DNA from: Pseudomonas quebecensis
GTDB taxonomy: Bacteria; Pseudomonadota; Gammaproteobacteria; Pseudomonadales; Pseudomonadaceae
Assembly (NCBI RefSeq): GCF_026410085.1
Contig: NZ_CP112866.1
Location: 372,001 to 436,000 of the forward strand
Direction: 5' to 3'
Length of the DNA stretch: 64,000 nt
Position numbers and translations under genes: made by a program. Below the pieces are notes generated by a model, which made no database searches, was not told where the DNA came from, and was given only the letters and a program-made list of their open reading frames with translations. Below, piece by piece: positions 48,328-56,933 of the stretch (the first letter of the stretch is position 1; each line of letters opens with the position of its first letter).

Positions 48328-48990
48328 ATGTTCACCGGCATTATCGAATCCATCGGCAGCATCCGCGCCATGACCCCCAAGGGCGGCGACGTTCGGCTGC
48401 TGGTTGAAACCGGCAAGCTCGACCTGGGCGACGTCAAGCTGGGCGACAGCATCGCCGTCAGCGGCGTGTGCCTGACCGTCATCGAGTTGCCGGGCAACGG
48501 CTTTGCCGCCGACGTCAGCCGGGAAACCCTGGACTGCACGGCGATGAGCGACCTCAAGGCCGGCAGCCCGGTTAACCTGGAAAAAGCCCTCACGCCGACC
48601 ACCCGCCTGGGCGGCCACCTGGTCAGCGGCCACGTCGACGGCGTTGGCGAAGTAATATCGCGCAGCGAAAACGCGCGGGCGGTGGAATTCCGCATCCGCG
48701 CGCCAAAAGAATTGGCCAAGTACATCGCGCACAAAGGCTCGATCACCGTCGACGGCACCAGCCTGACCGTGAACGCCGTCAATGGCGCAGAATTCGCGTT
48801 GACCATCATCCCGCACACCCTGAGCGAAACCATCATGGCCGCGTACCAGCCGGGCCGCCGGGTGAATCTGGAAGTGGACTTGCTTGCCCGTTACCTGGAG
48901 CGCCTGTTGCTGGGCGAAAAGGCCGCAGAGCCGACTGCCGGGAATATCACTGAAAGTTTTCTGGCCGCTAACGGCTACCTGAAATCCTGA
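48328..48990 (+). CDS. ribE: Riboflavin synthase alpha subunit
   Basis: This enzyme dismutates two 6,7-dimethyl-8-ribityllumazine molecules to riboflavin. The 220 residues form two similar barrel domains. The first starts MFTGIIESIGSIRAM and the second, from about residue 97, GGHLVSGHVDGVGEVIS. VSGVCLTV and VDGTSLTVNAV are the matching strands of the repeat. AGGAGAAGG precedes the ATG. It lies between ribD and ribBA. The symbol ribC is used in some Pseudomonas annotations. Confidence 0.96.
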   Translation: MFTGIIESIGSIRAMTPKGGDVRLLVETGKLDLGDVKLGDSIAVSGVCLTVIELPGNGFAADVSRETLDCTAMSDLKAGSPVNLEKALTPTTRLGGHLVSGHVDGVGEVISRSENARAVEFRIRAPKELAKYIAHKGSITVDGTSLTVNAVNGAEFALTIIPHTLSETIMAAYQPGRRVNLEVDLLARYLERLLLGEKAAEPTAGNITESFLAANGYLKS

Positions 48991-49005
48991 CCAAGGGGGT
49001 GCCGC

Positions 49006-50097
49006 GTGGCGCTCAATAGCATCGAAGAACTGGTTGAAGACATCCGCCAAGGCAAGATGGTCATCCTGATGGATGACGAAGACCGCGAGAACGAAGGCGA
49101 CATCATCATGGCTGCCGAGGCTTGCAAGGCCGAGCACATCAATTTCATGGCCAAGCACGCTCGCGGCCTGATCTGCATGCCTATGAGCCGCGAGCGCTGC
49201 GAACTGCTCAAGCTGCCGTTGATGGCGCCGCGCAACGGCTCGGGTTTCGGCACCAAGTTCACCGTATCCATTGAGGCCACCACCGGCGTCACCACCGGCA
49301 TCTCCGCCGCCGACCGCGCACGCACGGTGCAGGCCGCCGCCGCCAAGGACGCCAAGGCTGAAGACATCGTCAGCCCCGGCCACATCTTCCCGTTGATGGC
49401 CCAGCCCGGCGGCACCCTGGCCCGCGCCGGTCACACCGAAGCCGCCTGCGACCTGGCGCGCATGGCCGGGTTCGAGCCCAGCGGTGTGATCTGCGAAGTG
49501 ATGAACGACGACGGCACCATGGCCCGTCGTGTCGAACTCGAAGCATTTGCCGCCGAGCACAACCTCAAGATCGGCACCATCGCCGACCTGATTCACTATC
49601 GAATGATTCACGAACGTACCGTTCAGCGGATTGCCGAGCAGCCGCTGGACAGCGAACTGGGCCAATTCAACCTGGTGACCTACCGTGATTCGGTGGAAGG
49701 CGACGTGCATATGGCCCTGACCCTGGGCACCATTTGCGCTGAAGAGCCGACCCTGGTGCGCGTGCACAACATGGACCCGCTGCGCGACCTGTTGATGGTC
49801 AAGCAACCCGGCCGCTGGAGCCTGCGCGCCGCCATGGCCGCGGTTTCCGAGGCCGGCAGTGGCGTGGTGCTGTTGCTGGGCAACCCGGTGGATGGCGATG
49901 TCCTGCTCGCGCATATCCGCGAAACCGCCGAGCACACCCAGGTGAAAACGCCGACCACCTACAGCATCGTCGGTGCCGGTTCGCAGATCCTGCGTGACCT
50001 GGGTGTGCGCAAAATGCGCTTGATGAGCGCACCGATGAAATTTAATGCGATATCCGGTTTCGATCTGGAAGTTGTAGAATATGTGCCCTCCGAATAA
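49006..50097 (+). CDS. ribBA: 3,4-dihydroxy-2-butanone 4-phosphate synthase fused to a degenerate GTP cyclohydrolase II domain
   Basis: The N-terminal 200 residues are DHBP synthase, which converts ribulose 5-phosphate to the four-carbon precursor. MDDEDRENEGDIIMAAEA carries the metal-binding acidic residues, and HTEAACDLARMAG is the conserved C-terminal part of the domain. The second half resembles GTP cyclohydrolase II in overall fold (LVTYRDSVEGDVHMAL, LGVRKMRLMSAP). It lacks the zinc cysteines (C..CDCG) and the RQEGRGIGL loop that are present in the separate ribA of this window, so that half is probably inactive. The 363-residue protein starts at GTG 49006, with AAGGGGG upstream. Confidence 0.94.
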   Translation: MALNSIEELVEDIRQGKMVILMDDEDRENEGDIIMAAEACKAEHINFMAKHARGLICMPMSRERCELLKLPLMAPRNGSGFGTKFTVSIEATTGVTTGISAADRARTVQAAAAKDAKAEDIVSPGHIFPLMAQPGGTLARAGHTEAACDLARMAGFEPSGVICEVMNDDGTMARRVELEAFAAEHNLKIGTIADLIHYRMIHERTVQRIAEQPLDSELGQFNLVTYRDSVEGDVHMALTLGTICAEEPTLVRVHNMDPLRDLLMVKQPGRWSLRAAMAAVSEAGSGVVLLLGNPVDGDVLLAHIRETAEHTQVKTPTTYSIVGAGSQILRDLGVRKMRLMSAPMKFNAISGFDLEVVEYVPSE

Positions 50098-50142
50098 AGG
50101 CCGGCGATTTCTGCCCCTTGTTCGCGGTTAAATCATCACTGA

Positions 50143-50163
50143 GGGACGCACATTTCGCGTCCC
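50143..50163 (+). other. Hairpin in the ribBA-ribH gap
   Basis: GGGACGC and GCGTCCC form a perfect 7-bp stem with a 7-base loop in the 88-bp spacer, 23 bp before ribH. No T run follows, so it is more likely an mRNA stability or processing element than a terminator. Confidence 0.4.
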
Positions 50164-50185
50164 GGCTCTTTAAGAGATTTGTCGA

Positions 50186-50662
50186 ATGACCCTGAAGACC
50201 ATCGAAGGTACCTTCATCGCCCCCAAAGGCCGCTATGCCCTGGTGGTTGGCCGCTTCAACAGCTTCGTGGTTGAAAGCCTGGTAAGCGGTGCCGTGGACG
50301 CCCTGGTTCGCCACGGTGTGAGCGAGAGCGATATCACGATCATCCGCGCCCCTGGCGCCTTCGAGATTCCGCTGGTTGCGCAAAAAGTCGCCCAACAGGC
50401 CGAATACGCCGCCATCATCGCCCTGGGCGCGGTCATTCGGGGCGGCACGCCGCACTTCGAATACGTGGCCGGCGAATGCACCAAGGGCCTGGCCCAGGTG
50501 TCCATGGAGTTCGGCGTGCCGGTTGCGTTCGGCGTGCTGACCGTGGACTCCATCGAACAAGCCATCGAGCGCTCCGGCACCAAGGCCGGTAACAAAGGCG
50601 CCGAAGCGGCCCTGTCCGCCCTGGAAATGGTCAGCCTGCTGTCGCAGTTGGAGGCCAAGTGA
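50186..50662 (+). CDS. ribH: 6,7-dimethyl-8-ribityllumazine synthase
   Basis: This enzyme condenses DHBP with the pyrimidine precursor to make lumazine, the substrate of RibE. The 158-residue protein has the family motifs [46 protein letters not shown] (with the catalytic His) and [16 protein letters not shown]. The stop overlaps the nusB start (GTGA), so the two are coupled. Confidence 0.97.
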   Translation: MTLKTIEGTFIAPKGRYALVVGRFNSFVVESLVSGAVDALVRHGVSESDITIIRAPGAFEIPLVAQKVAQQAEYAAIIALGAVIRGGTPHFEYVAGECTKGLAQVSMEFGVPVAFGVLTVDSIEQAIERSGTKAGNKGAEAALSALEMVSLLSQLEAK

Positions 50663-51159
50663 TTTCCGACGAGAGCGATCAGTTCAACCCTCAGGACCCA
50701 CGCCCTGCGGATGCCGGCAAGCCGTCCAAGAGCGAGAAGCGTCGCAAGGCGCGTCAACTCGCGACCCAGGCGCTGTATCAGCGTCACCTGGCAGGCGCTG
50801 CGCTGAACGAAATCGAAGCGCAGTTTCGCGTCGATAACGACTTTACCTTCGCCGATCAGAGTTACTTCCACGACATCCTGCACGGCGTTCACGCCAACCT
50901 GACCGAGATCGACACGGCCCTCGCACCTTGCCTGGACCTGACGATCGAGGAACTGGACCCGGTTGAACTGTGCGTGATGCGCCTGTCCACCTGGGAACTG
51001 CTCAAGCGCGTCGATGTGCCGTACCGCGTGGTGATCAACGAAGGTATCGAGTTGGCGAAAGTCTATGGTTCGACCGACGGTCACAAGTTCGTCAACGGCG
51101 TGCTCGACAAATTGGCCCCGCGCCTGCGCGAAGCCGAAGTGAAGGAACACAAGCGCTGA
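50659..51159 (+). CDS. nusB: Transcription antitermination factor NusB
   Basis: NusB binds S10 (rpsJ in this window) and boxA RNA to allow complete transcription of rRNA operons. The 166-residue all-helical protein has [20 protein letters not shown] near the start and [31 protein letters not shown] at the end. The start is GTG at 50659. The first 25 residues are an acidic/Pro extension common in Pseudomonas. It lies between ribH and thiL, the usual order. Confidence 0.96.
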   Translation: MISDESDQFNPQDPRPADAGKPSKSEKRRKARQLATQALYQRHLAGAALNEIEAQFRVDNDFTFADQSYFHDILHGVHANLTEIDTALAPCLDLTIEELDPVELCVMRLSTWELLKRVDVPYRVVINEGIELAKVYGSTDGHKFVNGVLDKLAPRLREAEVKEHKR

Positions 51160-51177
51160 TCCGCGCTTGAGTTCTCG

Positions 51178-52143
51178 ATGGGCGAGTTTGAGCTGATCCG
51201 CACCTACTTCGCCGCCGCGCCTTGTGCGCAGGGCGGTGAAGGCATAGCCCTGGGGATCGGCGACGACTGCGCCTTGCTGGCGCTGCCCCCTGGGGAGCAA
51301 CTGGCGATCTCCACCGATACTCTGGTGGCCGGCGTGCATTTTGCCGACCCCTGCGATCCATTCCTGCTCGGCCAGCGCTCGCTGGCCGTGGCGGTGAGCG
51401 ACCTGGCCGCCATGGGCGCCCACCCGCTCGCCTTTACCCTTGCACTCACCACTCCGACCGTCGATGCCGATTGGCTGCAACGCTATGCCCAGGGTTTGAA
51501 CGCCATGGCGCAACACTGCGGTGTGGGCCTGGTAGGCGGCGACACCACGCGCGGGCCACTGAGCCTGACCCTCACGGTGTTTGGCCGTGTGCCGGCGGGG
51601 CAGGCCCTGACCCGCAGCGGCGCGCAGCCAGGAGACCTGTTATGTGTGGGCGGCGAACTGGGCAACGCCGCTGGCGCTTTGCCGCTGGTGCTGGGCCAAC
51701 GCAGCGCCGATGCTGGCGTTGCCGAGCCGCTGCTGGCCCATTACTGGTCACCACAACCGCAACTGGCCCTGGGGTTGGCGCTGCGCGGTAAGGCCACGGC
51801 TGCGATGGATATCTCCGACGGGTTGTTGGCCGATTGTGGGCATATCGCCAAGGCTTCGGCTGTCAGCCTGCTGATTGAGCGCCAGGCGCTGCCTTTGTCC
51901 AAGGCGTTGCTGGCGTTCGTGGGGGACGAGCAGGCGCGGGTGGCCGCCCTGAGTGGGGGCGACGACTACGTGCTGGCCTTCACCCTGCCACCCGCCGAGC
52001 TGGCGCCGTTGCTGGCCGGTGGCTGGCCGATTCATGTGATCGGCCGGGTCGAGGCAGGGCAGGGCGTGACGCTGCTTGATGCCGGCGGCCAGGACATCAC
52101 ACCAGCCGTCCGCGGTTACCAGCATTTTCGCGAGACGCCCTGA
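51178..52143 (+). CDS. thiL: Thiamine-monophosphate kinase
   Basis: ThiL phosphorylates thiamine monophosphate to the active diphosphate. The 321-residue protein begins MGEFELIRTYFA, a family hallmark. GIGDDCALLALPPGEQLAISTDTLVAGVHF carries metal ligands, and VGGDTTRGP and MDISDGLLADCGHIAKAS are further conserved loops. It follows nusB after 18 bp. In P. aeruginosa pgpA follows thiL; no pgpA is seen here. Confidence 0.95.
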   Translation: MGEFELIRTYFAAAPCAQGGEGIALGIGDDCALLALPPGEQLAISTDTLVAGVHFADPCDPFLLGQRSLAVAVSDLAAMGAHPLAFTLALTTPTVDADWLQRYAQGLNAMAQHCGVGLVGGDTTRGPLSLTLTVFGRVPAGQALTRSGAQPGDLLCVGGELGNAAGALPLVLGQRSADAGVAEPLLAHYWSPQPQLALGLALRGKATAAMDISDGLLADCGHIAKASAVSLLIERQALPLSKALLAFVGDEQARVAALSGGDDYVLAFTLPPAELAPLLAGGWPIHVIGRVEAGQGVTLLDAGGQDITPAVRGYQHFRETP

Positions 52144-52209
52144 AGCGGCGTCCTGCGCTACCCTCAATAGCGTAATCCCTGATGCATGGCTCTGTAGGAG
52201 GTCGTCCCG

Positions 52210-52938
52210 ATGGATGTACGCCGCTGGCTGCTGACACTGCTGTGCACTGCTGCGACGTTGTTGCAGGCGCAGGACGCTCCGGTGGTGCCCTCCAAGGTCA
52301 CGCTGGCCAGTGAGGCCTGGGACGGCTACACCAACGCCGATGGCAGCGGCCTGGCGTGGGATGTGATGCGCAAGGTATTCGAACCGGCGGGTTTGCAAGT
52401 ACAGCCCCGCACCGAGCCCTACACCCGAGCGGTTGGCCTGGCCCAGCGCGGCGAGGTGGATGGCTGGGTCGGTTCTTACCGCGACGAGGTCACCGGCGTG
52501 CTGTACCCGCGCTGGCATTACGATTCGGACCCCATCTACGCCCTCGGCCTGGCGACCTCGCCCGCACCGAGCCTGGCCACGCTGGGGCGTTATCGCCTGG
52601 CCTGGGTGCATGGCTACAAATACGAGGCATACTTGCCGAATGTGCGACGTTTCAACCAGATACATCGGCGTGACGGCATCCTGCCGATGCTTCAGTACGG
52701 CCGGGCTGATTTCTACATTGATGCGCTCACCGAAGCCCGCGAAGTCCTGAGTCAGGCGCAGGACCCGGCCACCTTTCGGCTTACACACCTGACCCAGCTG
52801 CCGCTCTACGTGGGTTTTGCCGACAACGAGCGGGGGCGGGACCTGCGGGCAGTGTTTGATCGGCGTATGGATGCGCTGGTGAAGAGCGGCGAACTCAAGC
52901 CGATTTTTCAACACTGGAAACAGCCGTATCCGTTCTGA
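52210..52938 (+). CDS. Periplasmic solute-binding protein (SBP_bac_3-like)
   Basis: This is an exported binding protein of 242 residues with a signal peptide (RRWLLTLLCTAATLLQAQ). It has the two-lobe layout of polar amino-acid binding proteins: GLAWDVMRKVFEPAGLQV in the first lobe, GEVDGWVGSYRDE, then LPMLQYGRADFYIDALTEA near the hinge. No permease or ATPase genes are adjacent, so it is an orphan binding protein and may act in sensing or work with a distant transporter. AGGAGG lies 10 bases before the ATG. The ligand is unknown. Confidence 0.75.
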   Translation: MDVRRWLLTLLCTAATLLQAQDAPVVPSKVTLASEAWDGYTNADGSGLAWDVMRKVFEPAGLQVQPRTEPYTRAVGLAQRGEVDGWVGSYRDEVTGVLYPRWHYDSDPIYALGLATSPAPSLATLGRYRLAWVHGYKYEAYLPNVRRFNQIHRRDGILPMLQYGRADFYIDALTEAREVLSQAQDPATFRLTHLTQLPLYVGFADNERGRDLRAVFDRRMDALVKSGELKPIFQHWKQPYPF

Positions 52939-53066
52939 CCTGCATAGAACCGAGTGGAAGGCCAATCGAACCGATTGATCTTTATCAGCGAACATTCAGC
53001 TTAAGCGTCTGTAGGAACCTGCTGTTACAATGCCGCCTCTGTAAAATCTGAAATCAGGAGCACCCG

Positions 53067-53684
53067 GTGCCCGTCGTTTTCGTCGCCGCTTCCAAGCTGC
53101 CTACCCCTTTTGCCACGTTCACCATGAGCGGCTTTCTTGAAGAAGCCACCGGGCGCGAGCACGTTGTGCTCAGCCTGGGCGACATCGCCGATGGCGAACC
53201 CGTGCTCGGCCGCCTGCACTCTGAGTGCCTGACCGGCGATGCGTTGTTCAGCCAGCGCTGCGACTGCGGCTCGCAGCTCGAAGCCGCGCTGCAGGCAATC
53301 GCCCGGGAAGGCCGTGGCGTACTGCTGTATCTGCGTCAGGAAGGCCGTGGCATTGGCCTGCTGAACAAAATCCGCGCCTACGAACTGCAGGATGGCGGCG
53401 CCGATACCGTGGAAGCCAACGAGCGCCTGGGTTTCGCGGCCGATCAGCGCGATTATGCGATCTGCCTGCCGATGCTTGAGCACCTGGGCGTGAAATCCCT
53501 GCGCCTGATGACCAACAACCCGCGCAAGGTCAAAGCCTTGGCCGACATGGGCATTACCGTGGCCGAGCGCGTGCCGCTGCACACCGGGCATAACCCGCAC
53601 AACAAACTCTACCTGGCGACCAAGGCCAGCAAGCTCGACCACATGATGGGCAACGAACACCAGGGCGAGGTCGACCGCGCGTGA
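53067..53684 (+). CDS. ribA: GTP cyclohydrolase II
   Basis: RibA opens the imidazole ring of GTP, the first step of riboflavin synthesis. The 205-residue protein has the zinc site [24 protein letters not shown] (three Cys), the catalytic RQEGRGIGL loop and [16 protein letters not shown]. It supplies the activity that the RibA half of RibBA seems to have lost. The start is GTG at 53067, with CAGGAG six bases upstream. It is coupled to the next gene (GTGA overlap). Confidence 0.97.
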   Translation: MPVVFVAASKLPTPFATFTMSGFLEEATGREHVVLSLGDIADGEPVLGRLHSECLTGDALFSQRCDCGSQLEAALQAIAREGRGVLLYLRQEGRGIGLLNKIRAYELQDGGADTVEANERLGFAADQRDYAICLPMLEHLGVKSLRLMTNNPRKVKALADMGITVAERVPLHTGHNPHNKLYLATKASKLDHMMGNEHQGEVDRA

Positions 53685-54100
53685 CCCGGGGCCAGGTCAA
53701 GCGTCGGCTGTCCGTCAACTGGTGGCAGTATCTGGCCCTGGCACTGCTGCCCCTGTTTGTGGTCAACCTGGTGTTTGGCCAGGCTGAGTCCCTGCTGCCG
53801 GTGTTGGCCATGCCGTTCTTTATCGCCGGTGTGGCCTCGATGTTCCTCAGCCTGCGCTACTTCAATGGCTATAAACACGCGTTGATCGCCACCTCCAAAG
53901 CCCTCGACACCGCCGAAGAACCCGCCGCCTGGATCACCCTGGCGGCCCGTCGCCGCACGGCGTTGCTGGTGGCCGCGCTCCCCGCGTGGGTGGGTGCACT
54001 GGCAGTGTTTGTCGGCCTGGAGGCGGTGCCGTTGTTTCTGTTGGCGCTGTCGACGATGGTGCTGTTTTACCTCTACCGCATCCCGCGTCAGTTGGGATGA
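53681..54100 (+). CDS. Small inner-membrane protein of unknown function
   Basis: This is a 139-residue membrane protein with about four hydrophobic helices ([73 protein letters not shown]). Basic residues at the N terminus (RGQVKRRL) suggest a cytosolic start. I recognise no family. Its GTG start overlaps the ribA stop, and its stop overlaps the start of the BtuF-like gene, so the three are translated together. P. aeruginosa has a similar gene at this place. Confidence 0.7.
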   Translation: MTRGQVKRRLSVNWWQYLALALLPLFVVNLVFGQAESLLPVLAMPFFIAGVASMFLSLRYFNGYKHALIATSKALDTAEEPAAWITLAARRRTALLVAALPAWVGALAVFVGLEAVPLFLLALSTMVLFYLYRIPRQLG

Positions 54101-54885
54101 TGCGCCGCTGGCTGGCGCTTCTGCTGCTGGCGCTGAGCGCCCAGGTCCTGGCGGCCGAGCGGGTGGTCAGCCTGGCGCCGTCGCTGTCGGAAATCGTAAT
54201 GGAACTGGGCGCCGCCGACTTGCTGGTGGGCGTGCTCGACGGTGGCGAGCGCCCGGTGGCATTGGCGCAGGTACCTTCGGTCGGTCGCTATGGTCAGTTG
54301 GACATGGAGCGCCTGCTGAGCCTCAAACCGGACCTGATCCTGCTGTGGCCTGGCAGCGTCGGCCCGGCCCAGCGCGAGCAATTGCAGCGTTTGAATATCC
54401 CGGTGTATATCGCCGAGCCCCACAACCTTGAACAACTTACCGTCCAGGTCCAAGCCATCGCCGCGCGGCTGGGACGTGCCGACGCCGGGCAGCAACTGGC
54501 CGCGCAGTTGCGCCAGCGCCTGACCGAATTGCGCCGGCGCTATCGGCGTGCCGAACCCCTACGGGTGTTTTACCAGGTGTGGAATTCGCCGCTGTACACC
54601 GTGGGCGGCGGGCAGATCATCAGCGATGCGTTGACGGTCTGCGGTGCGCGCAATGTGTTCGACGACCTGAACCTGCCGGCGCCGCAAGTCAGCATCGAGT
54701 CGGTGTTGCAGCGCAATCCCGAGATGATTCTGGTCAGCGATCAAGCGCAGATGGACGCGTGGAAAGCCTGGCCAACCATGGCCGAGCGCGTGCGGCAGGT
54801 GCCCGATAAGGGCCTGGAACGGCCCAGCGGGCAGATGCTGGAGGCGCTGGGGCGATTGTGTCGGGTGATTGCGCCGGACCTGTGA
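54097..54885 (+). CDS. btuF: BtuF-like cobalamin-binding periplasmic protein
   Basis: This is a periplasmic class III binding protein of 262 residues. The signal peptide WLALLLLALSAQVLA is followed by the BtuF/FhuD-type core: RVVSLAPSLSEIVMELGAADLLVGV, LLSLKPDLILLWPGSV, YTVGGGQIISDALTVCGARNVF. I use the ATG at 54097, which overlaps the upstream stop (ATGA); a second ATG follows immediately. No btuCD genes are adjacent, but btuB lies convergently 19 bp away, which supports a vitamin B12 substrate over a siderophore. Confidence 0.82.
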   Translation: MMRRWLALLLLALSAQVLAAERVVSLAPSLSEIVMELGAADLLVGVLDGGERPVALAQVPSVGRYGQLDMERLLSLKPDLILLWPGSVGPAQREQLQRLNIPVYIAEPHNLEQLTVQVQAIAARLGRADAGQQLAAQLRQRLTELRRRYRRAEPLRVFYQVWNSPLYTVGGGQIISDALTVCGARNVFDDLNLPAPQVSIESVLQRNPEMILVSDQAQMDAWKAWPTMAERVRQVPDKGLERPSGQMLEALGRLCRVIAPDL

Positions 54886-54903
54886 CACCGTTGCGCAGGC
54901 GCG

Positions 54904-56793
54904 TCAGGTCTCCGGGGTCCAGGTCACGCCGAACAGCCACGTCCGGCCTTCCTCGCGATAATCCTGGTTATTCATGAACGCCGGATCGTCATAGCTGTAG
55001 CGCGCCCGCACGTAAGACCGGTCCAACAGGTTATCGACCTTCAGCGACAGCGCCACTTGCCGATTGATCGCCCAGCTGCCACGCAGCCCAAGCAACGCAT
55101 AGCCGCCCAAGCGTTGAGTGTTGTCGGCATCGTCATAACTGCTGCTGATAGCCTGCCAGCTGGCGCCCACGCCAAGTTGATCGAATTGCCGGTCCAGGTC
55201 CAGGCTCAACGTGCGCCGTGCGCGACGGGCCAAGGTATAGCCGGTGCTACGGTCGCGCGGATCGATGATCGACAGTCCCAGGTTGCCCTGCCAGCCGAAC
55301 AGTTCCTGCTTGAGCGCCGCTTCCATGCCGTTGATGCGCGCCGACGCCACGTTCTGCGGCTTGCCCGAGCTGTCGAGGATGATCGCGTCGCTCAAGTCCG
55401 TGCGGTACAGCGAGGCTTCCAGGCGTGTGCTGTCACTGAGCTGGCTGCGCCACTGCAACTCGTAGCTCTTGGAGGTTTCGGGCTGCAGATTGGGGTTGCT
55501 GTAGTGTGTGTCGGGGTAATACAGGTCGTTGAAGGTCGGCGCGCGAAAGCCTTCGCTGTAGCTCAGCAGCACGTCATTGTCGGGGTTGATGGGCAAAGTC
55601 AGCGTGCCACTCCAACTGTTCTGCGCACCGAACTGCTGATTCTGGTCGCGGCGCAGGCCTAGTTCCGTGGAGAACCATTCACTGTGAAAGCGATGCTGCA
55701 CAAAGGCCGCGCGGTTCCAGCGGCTGTTTTCGCTAAACGCGGTGGAGCCATGGAAGCGATCCTCGTACCAATCGCCGCCGAGGATCAGGCTGTTGTGTTC
55801 GTCCAGGGTCAGGTCGTTCTGCCAGTTGATCGAGTCGCGGTAGGTGTTGAACACGCTGAAGTCGTCGCTGAGGGTGTCGCGCTTGGTGTCGCGGTTTTCG
55901 CTGTGGCCCAGTTCCAGGCGTGACTGCCAATGCGCATTGAGCGTGGCATCCAGGTAGCCGCTGGCGCTGCTGACGGTGTAATCGGTGTAAGGCTTTTGCC
56001 CCAGCGTCTGACCACTGGCGACGTCGTAGCGGCCGAAGCTGTTGTCGTACTCCGATTTGCCACGGTTATCGAGCAGGTTGAAACCAGCCTCCAGCGCATC
56101 GCTGAACGAATGGCTGAGATTGAGGCTGAGCGACTGGTTGCGGTAGGCATCGTGGTCGCCGTCACTGGGAAAAGACGCACGGGTCGAGTTGATGCCGGCG
56201 GTTTCATCCAGGCTCGCTCCCAGGTTGAACCGCGTGTGTTCGTCCCCGCCTGCCAGACCGAGGCTGCGCTGCCAGGTCCGGCGGTTGCCGAACTCCAGCT
56301 TAAGACGCGGCTGCAAGCCTTGCTCGGCGTTGCGCCGGGTGAAGACCTGGATCACCCCGCCTATCGCATCGCTGCCATACATGACTGAGCGCGAACCGCG
56401 CAGCACTTCCACGCGCTCGATTTGATCGACATTGAGGTATTGCAGGCCGCTGTCGCCGGAGGTGGTATTGGCGATGCGCTGGCCGTCCACCAGCACCAGG
56501 CTTTGGGCGGATTTGGTGCCGCGCAGGTAAATCCCCGGCAAGCTACCGCGCCCGCCGGTGGGCGCCACTTGCACGCCAGGCACACGGCTGAGCAGGTCGG
56601 TGAGGCTGGTCGGTTGCAGGCGGTCGATATCGTCGCGGGTGAACACCGTGTTGGCGGCGCTGCTGTCATTGCGCGCCTGCACCTGGCGGTTGGCGCTGAT
56701 GACCACGTCGGGGAGCTTAAGGGCCTCGTCGCGGGTGTCGGCGAGCAATTGCGGGGAGGGCAGGAGCAGCAAGGCAAGGTACAGGTGTTTCAT
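54904..56793 (-). CDS. btuB: TonB-dependent outer-membrane receptor, BtuB type
   Basis: This is an outer-membrane receptor for vitamin B12 uptake driven by TonB, with 629 residues. A signal peptide (YLALLLLPSPQLLA) precedes a TonB-box-like DVVISANR. The plug domain follows (VFTRDDIDRLQPTSLTDLLSRV, GLQYLNVDQIERVEVLRGSRS, YGSDAIGGVIQV), then a 22-strand barrel ending in LFGVTWTPET. The length and plug fit BtuB, and the neighbouring BtuF supports this. The start is the ATG at 56793; an earlier start runs through the REPIN. No cobalamin riboswitch is visible upstream, unlike many btuB genes. It lies 140 bp downstream of dxs. Confidence 0.85.
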   Translation of the reverse strand: MKHLYLALLLLPSPQLLADTRDEALKLPDVVISANRQVQARNDSSAANTVFTRDDIDRLQPTSLTDLLSRVPGVQVAPTGGRGSLPGIYLRGTKSAQSLVLVDGQRIANTTSGDSGLQYLNVDQIERVEVLRGSRSVMYGSDAIGGVIQVFTRRNAEQGLQPRLKLEFGNRRTWQRSLGLAGGDEHTRFNLGASLDETAGINSTRASFPSDGDHDAYRNQSLSLNLSHSFSDALEAGFNLLDNRGKSEYDNSFGRYDVASGQTLGQKPYTDYTVSSASGYLDATLNAHWQSRLELGHSENRDTKRDTLSDDFSVFNTYRDSINWQNDLTLDEHNSLILGGDWYEDRFHGSTAFSENSRWNRAAFVQHRFHSEWFSTELGLRRDQNQQFGAQNSWSGTLTLPINPDNDVLLSYSEGFRAPTFNDLYYPDTHYSNPNLQPETSKSYELQWRSQLSDSTRLEASLYRTDLSDAIILDSSGKPQNVASARINGMEAALKQELFGWQGNLGLSIIDPRDRSTGYTLARRARRTLSLDLDRQFDQLGVGASWQAISSSYDDADNTQRLGGYALLGLRGSWAINRQVALSLKVDNLLDRSYVRARYSYDDPAFMNNQDYREEGRTWLFGVTWTPET

Positions 56794-56828
56794 GAGCTGT
56801 CCATGGCGTGGAGGAGGGCACAAACCAA

Positions 56829-56920
56829 ATGTGGGAGAGGGGCTTGCCTCCGATTGCAGGGGGCCAGACTCAGTATCGGTAACTGATCCACCGCTATCGG
56901 GGGCAAGCCCCTCCCACATG
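56829..56920. repeat. REPIN between dxs and btuB
   Basis: REP cores (ATGTGGGAGAGGGGCTTGCC on the left, GGGGCAAGCCCCTCCCACAT on the right) face outward and flank a loop with CAGT...ACTG. The left core has a CTCC variant. It fills most of the 140 bp upstream of btuB. Confidence 0.85.
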
Positions 56921-56933
56921 TTGTTCCAGGTTT

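Noticed and set aside
47587..49935. 782-codon open frame on the minus strand
   Set aside because: Antisense to ribD, ribE and ribBA, which are all unmistakable on the plus strand.
48283..50185. FMN riboswitch in the riboflavin cluster
   Set aside because: Searched by eye in the gaps before ribE, ribBA and ribH; the spaces are too short and lack the conserved FMN element. Only a simple hairpin was found before ribH.
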